The notes under the pieces are model-generated. The model was not told the DNA's origin, searched no databases, and worked only from the letters and a program-made list of their open reading frames with translations. Positions 20,054 to 32,284 of a stretch of 64,000 nt of DNA are shown piece by piece (positions within the stretch are counted from its first letter, which is position 1; the number at the start of each line of letters is the position of its first letter). A program made the position numbers and the translations under genes. This stretch comes from Azolla caroliniana (taxonomy: Eukaryota; Polypodiophyta): positions 15,066,001 to 15,130,000 of the forward strand of contig JBHGNT010000011.1 of the NCBI GenBank assembly GCA_043228905.1, read 5' to 3'.

Positions 20054-20374
20054 ATGGCTAGCTTAACTACGGAGAAGGGTCTGGGGTTTAGCAGAGCACA
20101 CTCTGTCTCTGTGAACAGAGCAGAGAGATCTGAGCTATGGCGACGGGAAGCAGCAAAAACACCCCCGCTGCCTCTTCATTCGCCTCCGTTTCTTGCTTCC
20201 TATATGCACTATATCGCCCTGCCTACGCAGAAGCAGCGCAAAGAACGCCGAAAGAAACATCTTCTTCTTCTTCTTCTTCTTCTTCATCTGAGGATGAAGT
20301 TCATCGTCCTCGTAATGATCTCCCTCGAACCACTGCTGCAGGCTTCGACCCTGAAGCTCTGGAAAGAGGTGTAA
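20054..20374 (+). other. Upstream ATG opening a frame that overlaps the ATAD3 start
   Basis: ACCATGG at 20051-20057 begins a 106-codon frame, different from ATAD3, that runs past the ATAD3 ATG. If transcription starts near the TATA at 19962, this would be an overlapping uORF. The peptide has no family features, so any role would be translational. Confidence 0.3.
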
Positions 20375-23300
20375 GAGCTCTTCGAGTAATCAACAGTTCA
20401 AATCACCCCAAGAAGGTATGTCGCTGACATTTTGTACTGATATGATTAACGGTATCCGAGGGGTAATTATCCCATTAGTGTTAATGAAAAAGCTCCATTT
20501 CTAAATCCAAACATCTCTGCATCAGTATGTTGGTATCTATTTTAAGAGAAAAAGTAGAATAATACCCTTGCATGTCCCTAAGTTCTTTGTTATCGTCCCA
20601 TGTACCAGCTCTTCAACCCCTACCCTCTGTCAAGCTGTTATATGTGCTATTTGAACAATTATTTGGTCAATTCATCCTCTTTCTCTCTCCCTCTCTGTGT
20701 AGCTGACTAGCGGCCTTTGGGACAATAAAGGAAGTTTTGAGAGTGCCTGCATTATTTTTTTGTCCATTAATTAAAATGCAAATTGAGAAATAGCATACCT
20801 CAATGGTCAAATGGATCATGAGATTGCATGTGTTATGATTATGTTATCATTTGAGATTAGTTTAGGGGTCATCAGAGTTTCAGATTTCATATTTTACTCT
20901 GGGTATAAAAGATTCCTACACCCATGTGTATGTATTGAGACAAATATGTAGAGAGTCAATAATCAGAATTATAGTGTGTATATTTGAGAGCCTATAAGTA
21001 GAATTATGGTATGAATTGGCTCGCATTAGTGTTTTTTGGGGATAGTGACATAAATGCCAAATTTCGTGTTTTTTTAATATTGAAAAGCCCATCAATAGGA
21101 AGTATCTATTAATTCACTTTAGTTAGTCCACTATGTAGTATATGACAGTGTAATGCTGCAAAAATTGGACTTTATAGAAATGAAAATATAATGTCAAGAT
21201 TGCAAATTAGAAGACATGTTTCATTTTGAATGATTATTGTTTAGGAACATTAGCTTGGATTCATTTTTCATGCTTTTTTAATCTTGCCAAAAATTGCCAT
21301 TTCTCTCTAAATTTATGCATTTGCAGTAGGATGTATCTAATTCAAATGCATCATGAGAGCTATCAATAAGAATTGTAGTATGGGTGAATACTGATTGTAT
21401 TATTTTAATCAGTAAGATTCTTAGTATGTATTGATTGAAATTGCTCAGTGGAAGAAGTAAGTTTGCAAATAAGATTCTAAAAACATATAGCCAATATTAC
21501 AAATAAGAACCTACAAGTCTGGAGATCTCAATTCAAGAGATTCTTTATGTTTTTTGCTTCATTGATCTGTTGTTCTGGCCATAAACTAGAGCAAAACTCC
21601 AATATTGCATATACTTTTACATGTTCCCGTTTCTTTATGTGATTAGGTATTTGATTTCATGCGTAAAAAAGAAGAGATTCGCCAGGAAGGGGCGGTGGCC
21701 AAGAAGGCTGAATTTCAAGCTATCCAGTCCGAGCATGAAACTGTATGTATTCATTCCAACTTTATGTATGATAAAAATTCAATGATCTTTTTATGTTTAT
21801 GCCATGATTATCTCTGAATTGCAAATTTTATGTATTTCAGCCATGTATTGCAAATTCAATGCTTTTTTTTAAAGCTTATGCCAATATTATCTGCTCAGCT
21901 AAGCTTTGTTGAGGTTTATGCATGGTAATATATCAGCTTGCTTGTGCTTAACGTTATGTAGAACCTGCATTATTAATGTGTTTATTACCCATGTTTAACT
22001 AATATTGACTATATCAAGGATGAATTGGAATTTTGAGAGAGGTATTCTATACACATATTTGGTTCCTGAGAAGGAAGAAGCACTTCTTTTTCTTTCAGAG
22101 AAGTCTGGAAGTTGAAGAAATGATTAGAAAACCTAATTGTATTTTGAGAAATAAAATTTACAAGCACTTAATCCTCAGATACTAGAGAAATGGTAGTCAC
22201 GATGAGTTTTATGAAAATCTGCCTGTTTCTTGGACTGTAGCAAAGACAACAGCTTATATATGAAGAACAGAAGAAGCTTGCGCAGCAACGAGCGCAGACT
22301 AAAGCGCAGATGGTTCAATATGAGGCTGAACTGACAAGAAAGAGAATGCAGGTTATAGTTTGTTTTTAAACTTTATTCCTAATGTGTTTTGGAAACACCA
22401 AAGTTCCCTGGAGTTTTGCGTTATTTTCCCAAATTCCCTCAGTTATTTGTTGTCCTCTAATCATCATGAGGTAACCCCAGCTCGTGCTATGATATGTGCT
22501 GTTTGTGTAACTATATGGTCAATTCACCCATTTTTTCTTAATGATATTTGCTATCTGAGAAATTATAAGTCAATTAATCTCTCTTTTTCTCTCTTTTGGG
22601 GGGTTGATCAGGGGCATTTAGTGAAATAACAAAAACTTAAAATGCATTTTGCGGAAGTGAACAAAAAGCTAGAGAGTGGTATTTTGGAATATTTCCCATG
22701 GTTTTCTGATATCTGTATTGCCGAATTTGGAGGATGAAAACACAGTTGGAAAATGAAGCACAAAGATCCCGCAATTCTGAGCTCGTGATGATGCAAGAAG
22801 AGTCATCATCAAGAGAAGAGCAATTGCGACGGCAAACAGAAGATGAACTCCATGCCCAAAGGAGGCAAACAGAAAGAGAGAGAGCAGAAATAGAAAGAGA
22901 AACTATCAGGGTTAGGGTCATGGCTGAGGCAGAGGGGCGGGCTCATGAAGCTAAGCTAGCAGAAGATGTTAACAAAAGAATGCTTATAGAATGTGCCAGC
23001 CTAGAAAAAGACAAGTGGCTAGCAGCTATCAACACCACATTTGGACACATTGGTGGTAAGTTTCATACTCACCACACATATATCAATAATTCTGTATGAT
23101 TTCTCAATGCATATTGGTATATTTGTCTAGTGCTTTTTTGTTGTTGTTTCCCACATTATATTGTTATTTTTATATCTCCTTATTTATGCATGATGTACAT
23201 ACATATATGTAAATGCCGGTGTCTGAGAGCTGTGTTGAAAGTCTTCTAAACTTTCTTGGCAATAAATGTACATATAATGTGTTAAACATTCTTTATATTC

Positions 23301-25277
23301 ATCTCTATAGAAAAGTAGTTCTCCATACAGTTTTATCCCCTATTTGTTCATAGAAATTCAGATGCTGATTTGTTATTTCAATATAGGTGGTTTAAGATCT
23401 ATCCTCAGCGATCGAGATAAACTAGTTGTAACAATAGGTGGTATTACTGCTCTTGCTGCAGGTGTTTACTCTACAAGGTTTGTCTCTTCTTTTCCAGCCA
23501 TTTTGATAGCTTGTGAAGTTTTCTATCACTTTTGGTCACATCAACTTGTGCCACATGTTGTTTACTTAATGTTATGATTCTTAATTCATTGCAAGCAATA
23601 TATATCTAGAAATTTTACAAGTTGTATTGTTTGATTGAAATTTAATGTTGGAAGATGATCATAAATTGTATTGTGTTTCAGTGTGCGAGTTTTGTGGGAT
23701 GCTGGTGCACGATTTTTCATTGTTTCAATTATTTTATTCAAAAGACGAACTCCTAGCGAAATGCTTTTATCCTAGGCAATAATAAAATGCCTTCATATGT
23801 TCATCTTCTGTGGGTCAAGTTATCTGATAGTTTTGGATACGTTTGTGTAAGATTTGAAAAAAATATATCGTTACTACTGGCAATGCCTCTGTTAGCTATA
23901 TAATGCATGGCCTTTGTTTCTTTACTCGGCCACTTCTATGCAGGGAAGGTGCTCGTGTAGTATGGGGATACATTGACCGGATTTTGGGCCAACCATCCTT
24001 GATAAGAGAATCATCTAGGGGGAAATATCCGTGGTCTAAATGGATATCATATAAAAACGTAATGTCATTTTCTGAAAGTAAAGATACCCAACAGATGAGG
24101 GAAGGAAAGGGTTTTGGTGATGTTATTCTTCATCCATCTCTCCATCAACGAATCCAACATCTTGCAGCTTCAACGTCCAGCACTAAAGCCCATCAAGCTC
24201 CCTTTCGTAACATGTTATTCTATGGACCTCCCGGAACAGGAAAGACAATGGCTGCGAAAGAATTGTCATTACAATCTGTAAGAGAAAAAATTACTTTCCC
24301 CTTATTTATTTATTTTTTCCTTTCTTGCTCAGCAAAAGGTCCATAGGTATTTTTCTGTGGAAATTATAGTATCTGAATTTCTTAATAAATTTTCAGGGAC
24401 TTGACTATGCTATTATGACTGGTGGTGATGTGGCTCCTCTGGGTTCTGAATCAGTCACCAAGATCCATGAGTTGTTCAACTGGGCAGGCACATCTAGAAA
24501 GGGCCTTGTTCTTTTCATCGATGAGGCAGATGCATTTTTGTGCGAGTGAGTTCTTTCAAATAAATTTCATTTCTTTATATATTAAAAAATTAAATACTAA
24601 AATGAAGTTAAATCTTCACTTCAACCATAGTTTCATGCAGAAAATACCTCTATTGAGTACACTCTTTTCATTCTAAATAAATACATTATGCGGAAAAGAC
24701 TAAGCACCACCACTAACATTCATTGGTGCCTACTAAGATAAAGAGTATAATCTTTATGTGATGCAGACGCAACAGTAATACTATGAGTGAGGCTCAACGA
24801 AGTGCCTTAAATGCCTTATTATATCGTACAGGTGACCAATCAAGGGATATAGTCCTCATCTTAGCAACAAATCGGCCAAGTGATCTTGACTCCGCAATTT
24901 CAGATCGCATTGATGAGATTCTCGAGTTTCCATTGCCGGGAGAAGGAGAGAGAGTAAACCTTTTGAAGCTTTATCTGGATAAGTACATTGCTCAAGCTGG
25001 CAAGAAGAGAAAAGATTGGATATCCTCACGTATTTGGGGTAAACAAGCCACAATAGAGATTGTCGGAATTAGTGATGATATCATATCTGAGGCGGCAAGA
25101 AAGATGGAGGGTTTTTCTGGTCGAGAGATTGCAAAGACGATGGCAAGTGTGCAAGGAGCTGTTTATGGTAGCAAAGAATCTGTTCTCCATGCCGATCTTT
25201 TCAGTGAGGTTGTGGAGTACAAAGTGGCTGAGCATCAACAACGCCAAAATATTGCTCAAGGTCAAGGTAGTGGCTAA
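20137..25277 (+). CDS. ATAD3: ATAD3-type AAA ATPase, mitochondrial inner membrane (8 exons, 626 aa)
   Basis: Exons: 20137-20415, 21647-21742, 22241-22351, 22746-23055, 23387-23477, 23944-24277, 24397-24545 and 24767-25277. All introns are GT-AG and phases agree, giving 626 aa, the usual plant length. The N-terminal half is a charged coiled coil (DUF3523-like; [20 protein letters not shown]) ending in [15 protein letters not shown] short hydrophobic segment ([16 protein letters not shown]) follows, a likely membrane anchor. The AAA module has Walker A GPPGTGKT (390-397), Walker [10 protein letters not shown] (444-452), [18 protein letters not shown], and a C-terminal [10 protein letters not shown]-type lid ([16 protein letters not shown]). 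ATAD3 proteins support mitochondrial nucleoids and membrane organisation. The ATG at 20137 has a good context (GCTATGG) and the exon reads into the family start. An upstream ATG at 20054 opens an overlapping frame. Confidence 0.95.
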
Positions 25278-27173
25278 TTTCGTGTTGGCGCAAAGGATTT
25301 CCCTATTTTCATTGTTTCTTGTCCATAGATTATGGAGTGCTCCATTATTAATCTTTTTAGACCATCCTACTTGGCCATTTTGGTTTTTTTCCCACATGTT
25401 TATTAAGAGAGGGATGAGCAATTCATTCTATAGTCCATAGTGTACTTTTCATGATCTGTGGTTCATATGTATTTTGTGGTTATACACATCTCTTTTTCTA
25501 ACCTTCATACAATCTTCAATGTGATAAGCTTCTTCTCTCTTATAAATCCTATTTCGCTACATCTGCAGTCCAAGTGTTACATACTAGATGAATAAACTCA
25601 CAATTAATGAGCAGTTTATTAGTGGTAAAGTAACTCATTATTTGGCATTATGTATTATGAAGAAATATAAGGTAAAAGATATGTGCTACAATATTTTCCT
25701 TTTCGTAAATAAGATTCGTCTGTCATATGTTACAAAAGTTGGTTCTTGATTGTTGGGTTTGACTTTATATCTATAGATATAAAAGTGTTTGTCCATGTTT
25801 TATCCCTTCAGTCTAACGACTTCTATATTTCATCTCAAATGTAACACGCATTTTATGAAAACGCATCTTCGAAGTGAAAACCACATTATCATAATTATTA
25901 CTGATGGCATTATAATTACTGATGCCATCATTATTAGTGATGGCATTATCATCATTATTAAAACTTCCCCTAAAACGAAAATTCCTCATTCCTTGCAATT
26001 ATACTCTAAACTGTCCTTCCTCATATAAATTGCAACTTGCACGCATGCAATACAAATTATAATGTGAATAAATAAAAATGACCAAATTCACGTGCAAAGT
26101 AAAGAGTTGAATATTTATCGCTAAAAAACTGCAAACAATTGCACTGTATTTCAATATATAAATTATGGACCAAACAATGCAATACCCCTATTCAGATTAA
26201 CATTTGTTGGCACTCTTACCTTTACATCCCATTACAGGCGGATCACATTTAGTTCCTCTGCATTTCAGTTAACAGTTAACACAATTCTATATAATCAAAA
26301 TAATGTGGTGAATATTACCTATAAGATGTAGCAGGAAATACTCTTTGCAAGACACACATTTGCCTGTCCTAAATTCAATCAATGAGAAAACATGATAGTG
26401 GCTGAAGACATTTTTGTACATACACTTTCAGTTATTGGATTCCAACTAAATTTCATTTAGCCCTTTTCAATGTGAGGCCTCACATGTTCGACTTTTGCAC
26501 AGTTGAATGTTTAGAAAACGTTAAATCTTGTCCACTTCTGAACAGCAAAATGTTTAGAAAACCTTCAAACTCATCAGCTTGTGCCCAGCAAAACGTTTAG
26601 AAAAAAGTAAGGCTAATGCAAAACAAGGAAGAAGGAATTATTTGAAATTCAATGAGATTCACAATCAGTGACTAAATATCATCTACATTCTTCCAATAAA
26701 GCCCATTTCCTGAGACTTACTGAAAATTATAATCAGCACTTTTACTTGTTATAAAATTAATTGAAACCAAGACAAAACTGACCAATTTTACATTAATAAT
26801 AATAATCAATCAACATTCAAGATACACAGTAACACTTCTATGAAGTATTTACATGTATAAAAATTAGTGAAAGACAGCCAAAACTCCCCAATTTTGCATT
26901 ACTAATGACATTCAATTCTGCACTACAAAAGCACTATCAACAGTGTCAATGAATTAGTTACTCAGAAAAGACATTATCAATGGAATACGTTTATGAGTAA
27001 AAGCGAACAAAATTCCCACACCTTTGCACAGCATTAAACTCTTGTTTGTTACTTCGTGTTTGGTGAATATTCCGATTCCAAGATTAAAAAAATCTTCAGA
27101 AAACTTTGCAAAAAGTTACAGCAAAAAGAAAAATCTATCGCAAGAAAACAATAGATCATAGAATCCCCTAAAC
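25278..27173. other. 3' region of ATAD3 and spacer
   Basis: Convergent intergenic region between ATAD3 and RPL22. A short imperfect repeat of ATTACTGATGGCATTAT type lies at 25888-25962. No gene was seen. Confidence 0.55.
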
Positions 27174-28352
<1,179 letters not shown>

Positions 28353-28448
28353 GGCAGCCCGAAGGATATGGATGGCTCCACAGACAGCAGGCCGACAAGA
28401 CGACGGACAGACGAAGCAGGGGAAGCAGGGGAAGGAAGGAAGGAAGGA

Positions 28449-28475
28449 AGAAGAAGAAGAAGAAGAAGAAGAAGA
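28449..28475. repeat. (AAG)n trinucleotide tract
   Basis: Purine triplet tract in the RPL22 upstream or 5' UTR region (CTT on the gene strand). Confidence 0.85.
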
Positions 28476-28476
28476 A

Positions 28477-28485
28477 AAACCCTAA
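28477..28485. promoter_or_regulatory. Telo-box AAACCCTAA upstream of RPL22
   Basis: AAACCCTAA lies 125 bp upstream of the RPL22 ATG. Telo-boxes are common near the transcription start of plant ribosomal protein genes, where they help coordinate expression in dividing cells. Confidence 0.6.
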
Positions 28486-28597
28486 ATCCAATATACACAG
28501 AAACCCTGATTTCTGTGTTTGTGCTTCTTAAATCGGGAAATTACAAATGTAGCCCCCATCCAATCTTCGCAAATATATAAATATGTACATGTTTGGA

Positions 28598-28644
28598 TCT
28601 CTCTCTCTCTCTCTCTCTCTCCCTTGACTTGACTTGACTTGACT
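28598..28644. repeat. (CT)n tract followed by four TTGAC units
   Basis: CT repeat at 28598-28621, then TTGAC at 28624, 28629, 28634 and 28639. Each TTGAC followed by T or C matches a WRKY W-box core. It may equally be a simple 5-bp repeat. Confidence 0.7.
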
Positions 28645-29960
28645 GAGAGACATTGTCTATGGCACAGAGAGCTTTGAAGATAAACAGGAGAGGCTCGTAG
28701 AGGTTGGAATAGAACGAGACATCAGGTAATTGGGCCCACATGCAATAAATAGCTAACGTGTTAGTTATCGTGATTGTATGCCGAATACCCTACTCGTGAC
28801 CATATGTATGGAATTGATTGCATTGAATCTGATCTCTCATACACATTCCCATGTACGCACAATAGCGAAAGCACCTCCATGCACCAAACTTATGTATGTA
28901 TGTAGAGATACAAGTGAGAAACAATTTTCCATCGACCACGTATTAAAGGGAGGGTTGAAGTCTATGTGAGGAGTGGCAATATTGTTACACATAGAATAAC
29001 TTAGATGATAGAATCCGTAAGGTGCTTGAGGATGTTATGGCTCATAACATGTGGGTTTGGCTAAGGAGAGGGAAGCAACTTATAGCTTTATAATATGTGT
29101 CCATATGCTACGCATTCCCACCAATGTCTTCGAGTTTTGCACTTTTTGGAGAATCAATACGATGTAACACATACAACCATGGGAGATGCCACACTAATGC
29201 ATTTTTCAATTCACACAATCGTAATGATCAAAAAACAATATTTGATTAGAGTGATGTTATGTACGAGGGAAATGTCGCCAATAAGGCCACACGTGTATTC
29301 AATTACAACAAACTTTCAATGGATTGCAAAGATGCTCGTATGTTAATTACATGCCAAGATCTATCAAATTTACGATATTACAACGCTCTTACATACTGAA
29401 CCTGTGTGGGTAGTGCAAGCACGATAGGTTAATCAACGTGTTCTCCTCCCTTGTTGTTTTAATTAAAATAGCTTACCATCTAAAGTAGATGAACCATGCA
29501 TGCCTATAATTTACAATGAAATTGCTTGATATTCTAACTATTGGCTTTGTCCAATGTATGCCTGAACATACTCAATACCACTTTCATCAAGAACCATTGG
29601 CACCTATGGTTGTGACATGTTTGTATCGAGTCAAACAATGAAAGATACCAAGGTTTTTTTATATATACACAAATGAGGTACTAGCCATTAGAGACTAGGT
29701 GTGAATGTTGGTTGAAGTTGACTTGTGCAAGACCTATTTTGATGGCATGAAGGTAACTGAAGTTGTTGTCGATTTAATGGCACCCTTCTTCTGCTTCCAT
29801 ATTGATCCACAAATTAAAGCGTGCTTGTTATGGGCATGACCAAAATTTACCCCGTGGTAGTTTGTACCGCAATATTCTAGACATGATGATAAAAGTGTGG
29901 GGGTTAACCGAGAGTGTAAAGAATGGAGGATTACTTTTAATCTTAGGGATTGAGACAACT
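28645..29960. other. Spacer without recognised gene
   Basis: AT-rich; only short frames without family features. Confidence 0.5.
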
Positions 29961-30256
29961 TGTGAGGGCCAAGTGTGAAATTGCGTGGGGGCCTTAGGTC
30001 TAGCTATAAATATGAGGCCACCTCATTAGACACATGATTCGACTACATTGAGATTGTAACCTTGTAGTGAATAGACTCTTGTGACGAGCGCATGCTAGTA
30101 CCATGTACGACTCGATGCCATGGCAGTGGTATGGGACGTTGATCAAGGCTTGGGTTCACCTTGATCCCTTCACTCAAGGGTGATCGAGTGGATCAACACC
30201 CTTTCTTTTTCTCTCTTCCTCTTTATTATCTATCATTTAATTCCTAATCTCTAACA
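29961..30256 (+). mobile_element. Possible solo LTR or LTR fragment
   Basis: Begins near TGTGAGGGCC, has a TATA-like CTATAAATAT (30004-30013), a pyrimidine-rich end and TCTCTAACA at 30248-30256, the TG...CA form of an LTR. No partner copy, PBS or coding region lies nearby, so this rests on layout only. Confidence 0.3.
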
Positions 30257-30784
30257 ATGCTCCACTTGTCTACTCAAACAATATTTCTCAATACAAAGAT
30301 TTATGTTGTTGTTTTCTTAAGTTCATTGATACACGCATTGTCATGGGGCCCTTGCTCAAGAGTAACTTACCGAATGAATGGCAATAAGCAGCAGATAATA
30401 TATCATTGGAAACATGTTGCCACTTATCGACTTCCACTTGAAGTCAAGAAGTGAGTCATCTCCTTTGTAGTTCATGGTAACATGAAGAAAATCCAAAGTG
30501 GGTATATCGGTCTTCATATCTCCTCTCATCATTAGTTTAATTCATACACAAGTGTTGAGCCTTGTTATCGTATTGAATTTTTTTGTGTAAAGGTATGTTA
30601 TTCCTTTATTATTTTCTCGCCTTTGTGGGAGTTCTTCTTCTTTACGTTGGTATTTGAAAATGTGTTGTAATGTTTGCTTAATATTGTGGTGTCCCTTTCA
30701 TGCAAGAGCATGCATTTGAACACACCACTCTTTTAGCCACTCCCGTTTAGCACATCACCCATTTTAGCCCACCCTTTTAGCACA

Positions 30785-30823
30785 CCATTTTGGGACACGT
30801 GTAGCTAGGCCGTCCCAAAATGG
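30785..30823. repeat. 12-bp inverted repeat with an ACGT box in the loop
   Basis: CCATTTTGGGAC (30785-30796) and GTCCCAAAATGG (30812-30823) are perfect reverse complements. A CACGTG G-box overlaps the left arm edge. Confidence 0.6.
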
Positions 30824-31524
30824 GTTCTTTGTATCTTCTATATATTGAATGATAAGTATGAAGCTAGCTAGGCTGGTTTGGTTTCCTTTTGTGTGCATTT
30901 CACAATATACAAATATTTAGTTGTCTCCATTTATCTTTTGTAACTTTTTAAAAAACGGCGTGAAAAAGAAACTAAGGTGTATTTTTCATGCAAATTTTGT
31001 GATGGCTTGTATAACATAACATTATTTGTACAACAAAATCATGAGTGAGTCCTAAGGACACCATTATGATTGAACATTAGATTGGATGTGTGGATATATA
31101 ACTTATAAGGTAATTATGGAATCAGTTTTTGTTTATGAAACAAATATCTCACACTATTTGTTTATGTTTGATCTAGATCATATTTTTTTAATAACAAAAA
31201 TATATTTGTATATTTTCATGTGATCCAAAATTTATTTTGTGTGGAGTAAAAAAGGTCTAGACCAACCATGGTCGTGTCGTCAAGATTTTGGTATCAAAAA
31301 ATTAGGCATATGCAAGTGACATGGGAATGTCGTGCCCTTATGCCCTTATACCCTTATACTTATAGGAACCCCTAGGCATACATCGCTTTTTTACTCCATA
31401 ACTCCTCCCCAAAAATGCAGTACTCTCATTTTTTAGGGAAGAAACGCTAATCTCTCTCTCTCTCTCTCTAAGAAAAAACAAATCATTACATTAAAAACAC
31501 TACAATGGTACCACAATTCAGTGG

Positions 31525-31770
31525 TGTCGCCATGTTGAATTATCAATAGGCAAGGTGAACACTCCACTAAGGAAAGATTATTGACTTGCTCCAATAAACA
31601 AATTTGTCACATCAATACTTCCCTTCAACTTTCATAAATATGCTCTAACTCCATGACTACCATACAAGCATTCCACATATCGCCATTATGACGCAAACCC
31701 TAATATCTCATAAAGAGGAAAATGATATCCATCTATGATATTAGGTTGAGCTATGTGCATTACAAAAACA
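31525..31770 (-). mobile_element. 3' fragment of the same LINE family as 5461-8155
   Basis: It aligns by eye along its length with 5468-5735. Shared stretches include CATGTTGAATT, CAATAGGCAAG, GAACACTCCAC, CCCTTCAACTTTC and TATGACGCAA. No coding frame survives. Confidence 0.7.
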
Positions 31771-31787
31771 CCCATAGTCATTTATAA

Positions 31788-31830
31788 AACGGTTTAAACG
31801 GTTCGGTTCGGTTCGAGCCAGGGGGGTTGA
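31788..31830. repeat. GGTTCGGTT-type low-complexity repeat
   Basis: ACGGTTTAAACGGTTCGGTT and a following CGGTTCGAGCCAG, 65 bp before the GNAT start. The same motif class occurs at 36945-37140, 43395-43620 and 55195-55345. Confidence 0.5.
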
Positions 31831-31894
31831 GTGACTGACATATTGGGAAAATGAATGACCTTGAATGAATGAATTTGAATAAATCCATCTAACC

Positions 31895-32247
31895 ATGGCT
31901 GCTCAGGGCCCTCCTTCTGCTGCCCCTGCCCCTCCTTGTCCTCCAGTTTTATGGGATCCTTCCAAGAAGCGTTTCTCTACTAGTGATGGATTGGCCTATC
32001 TGCAATACACTCTGCGATCTGTGAAGAAAGACCAGAAGGCCATGGATCTTGTGCATACTTTTGTCCCCCCAAGTAAGAGAGGGACCGGGATTGCTGCCCA
32101 TCTCTGTGAAGCTGCTTTCCAACATGCAAAGGAACATGGCTTCTCTGTCATCCCCACCTGCAGTTATGTATCGGTATGTATACATATACATGCTCACACA
32201 TACGCATTCACATGTGTATATCTATATGGATGTTGCACATATATGTA

Positions 32248-32284
<37 letters not shown>

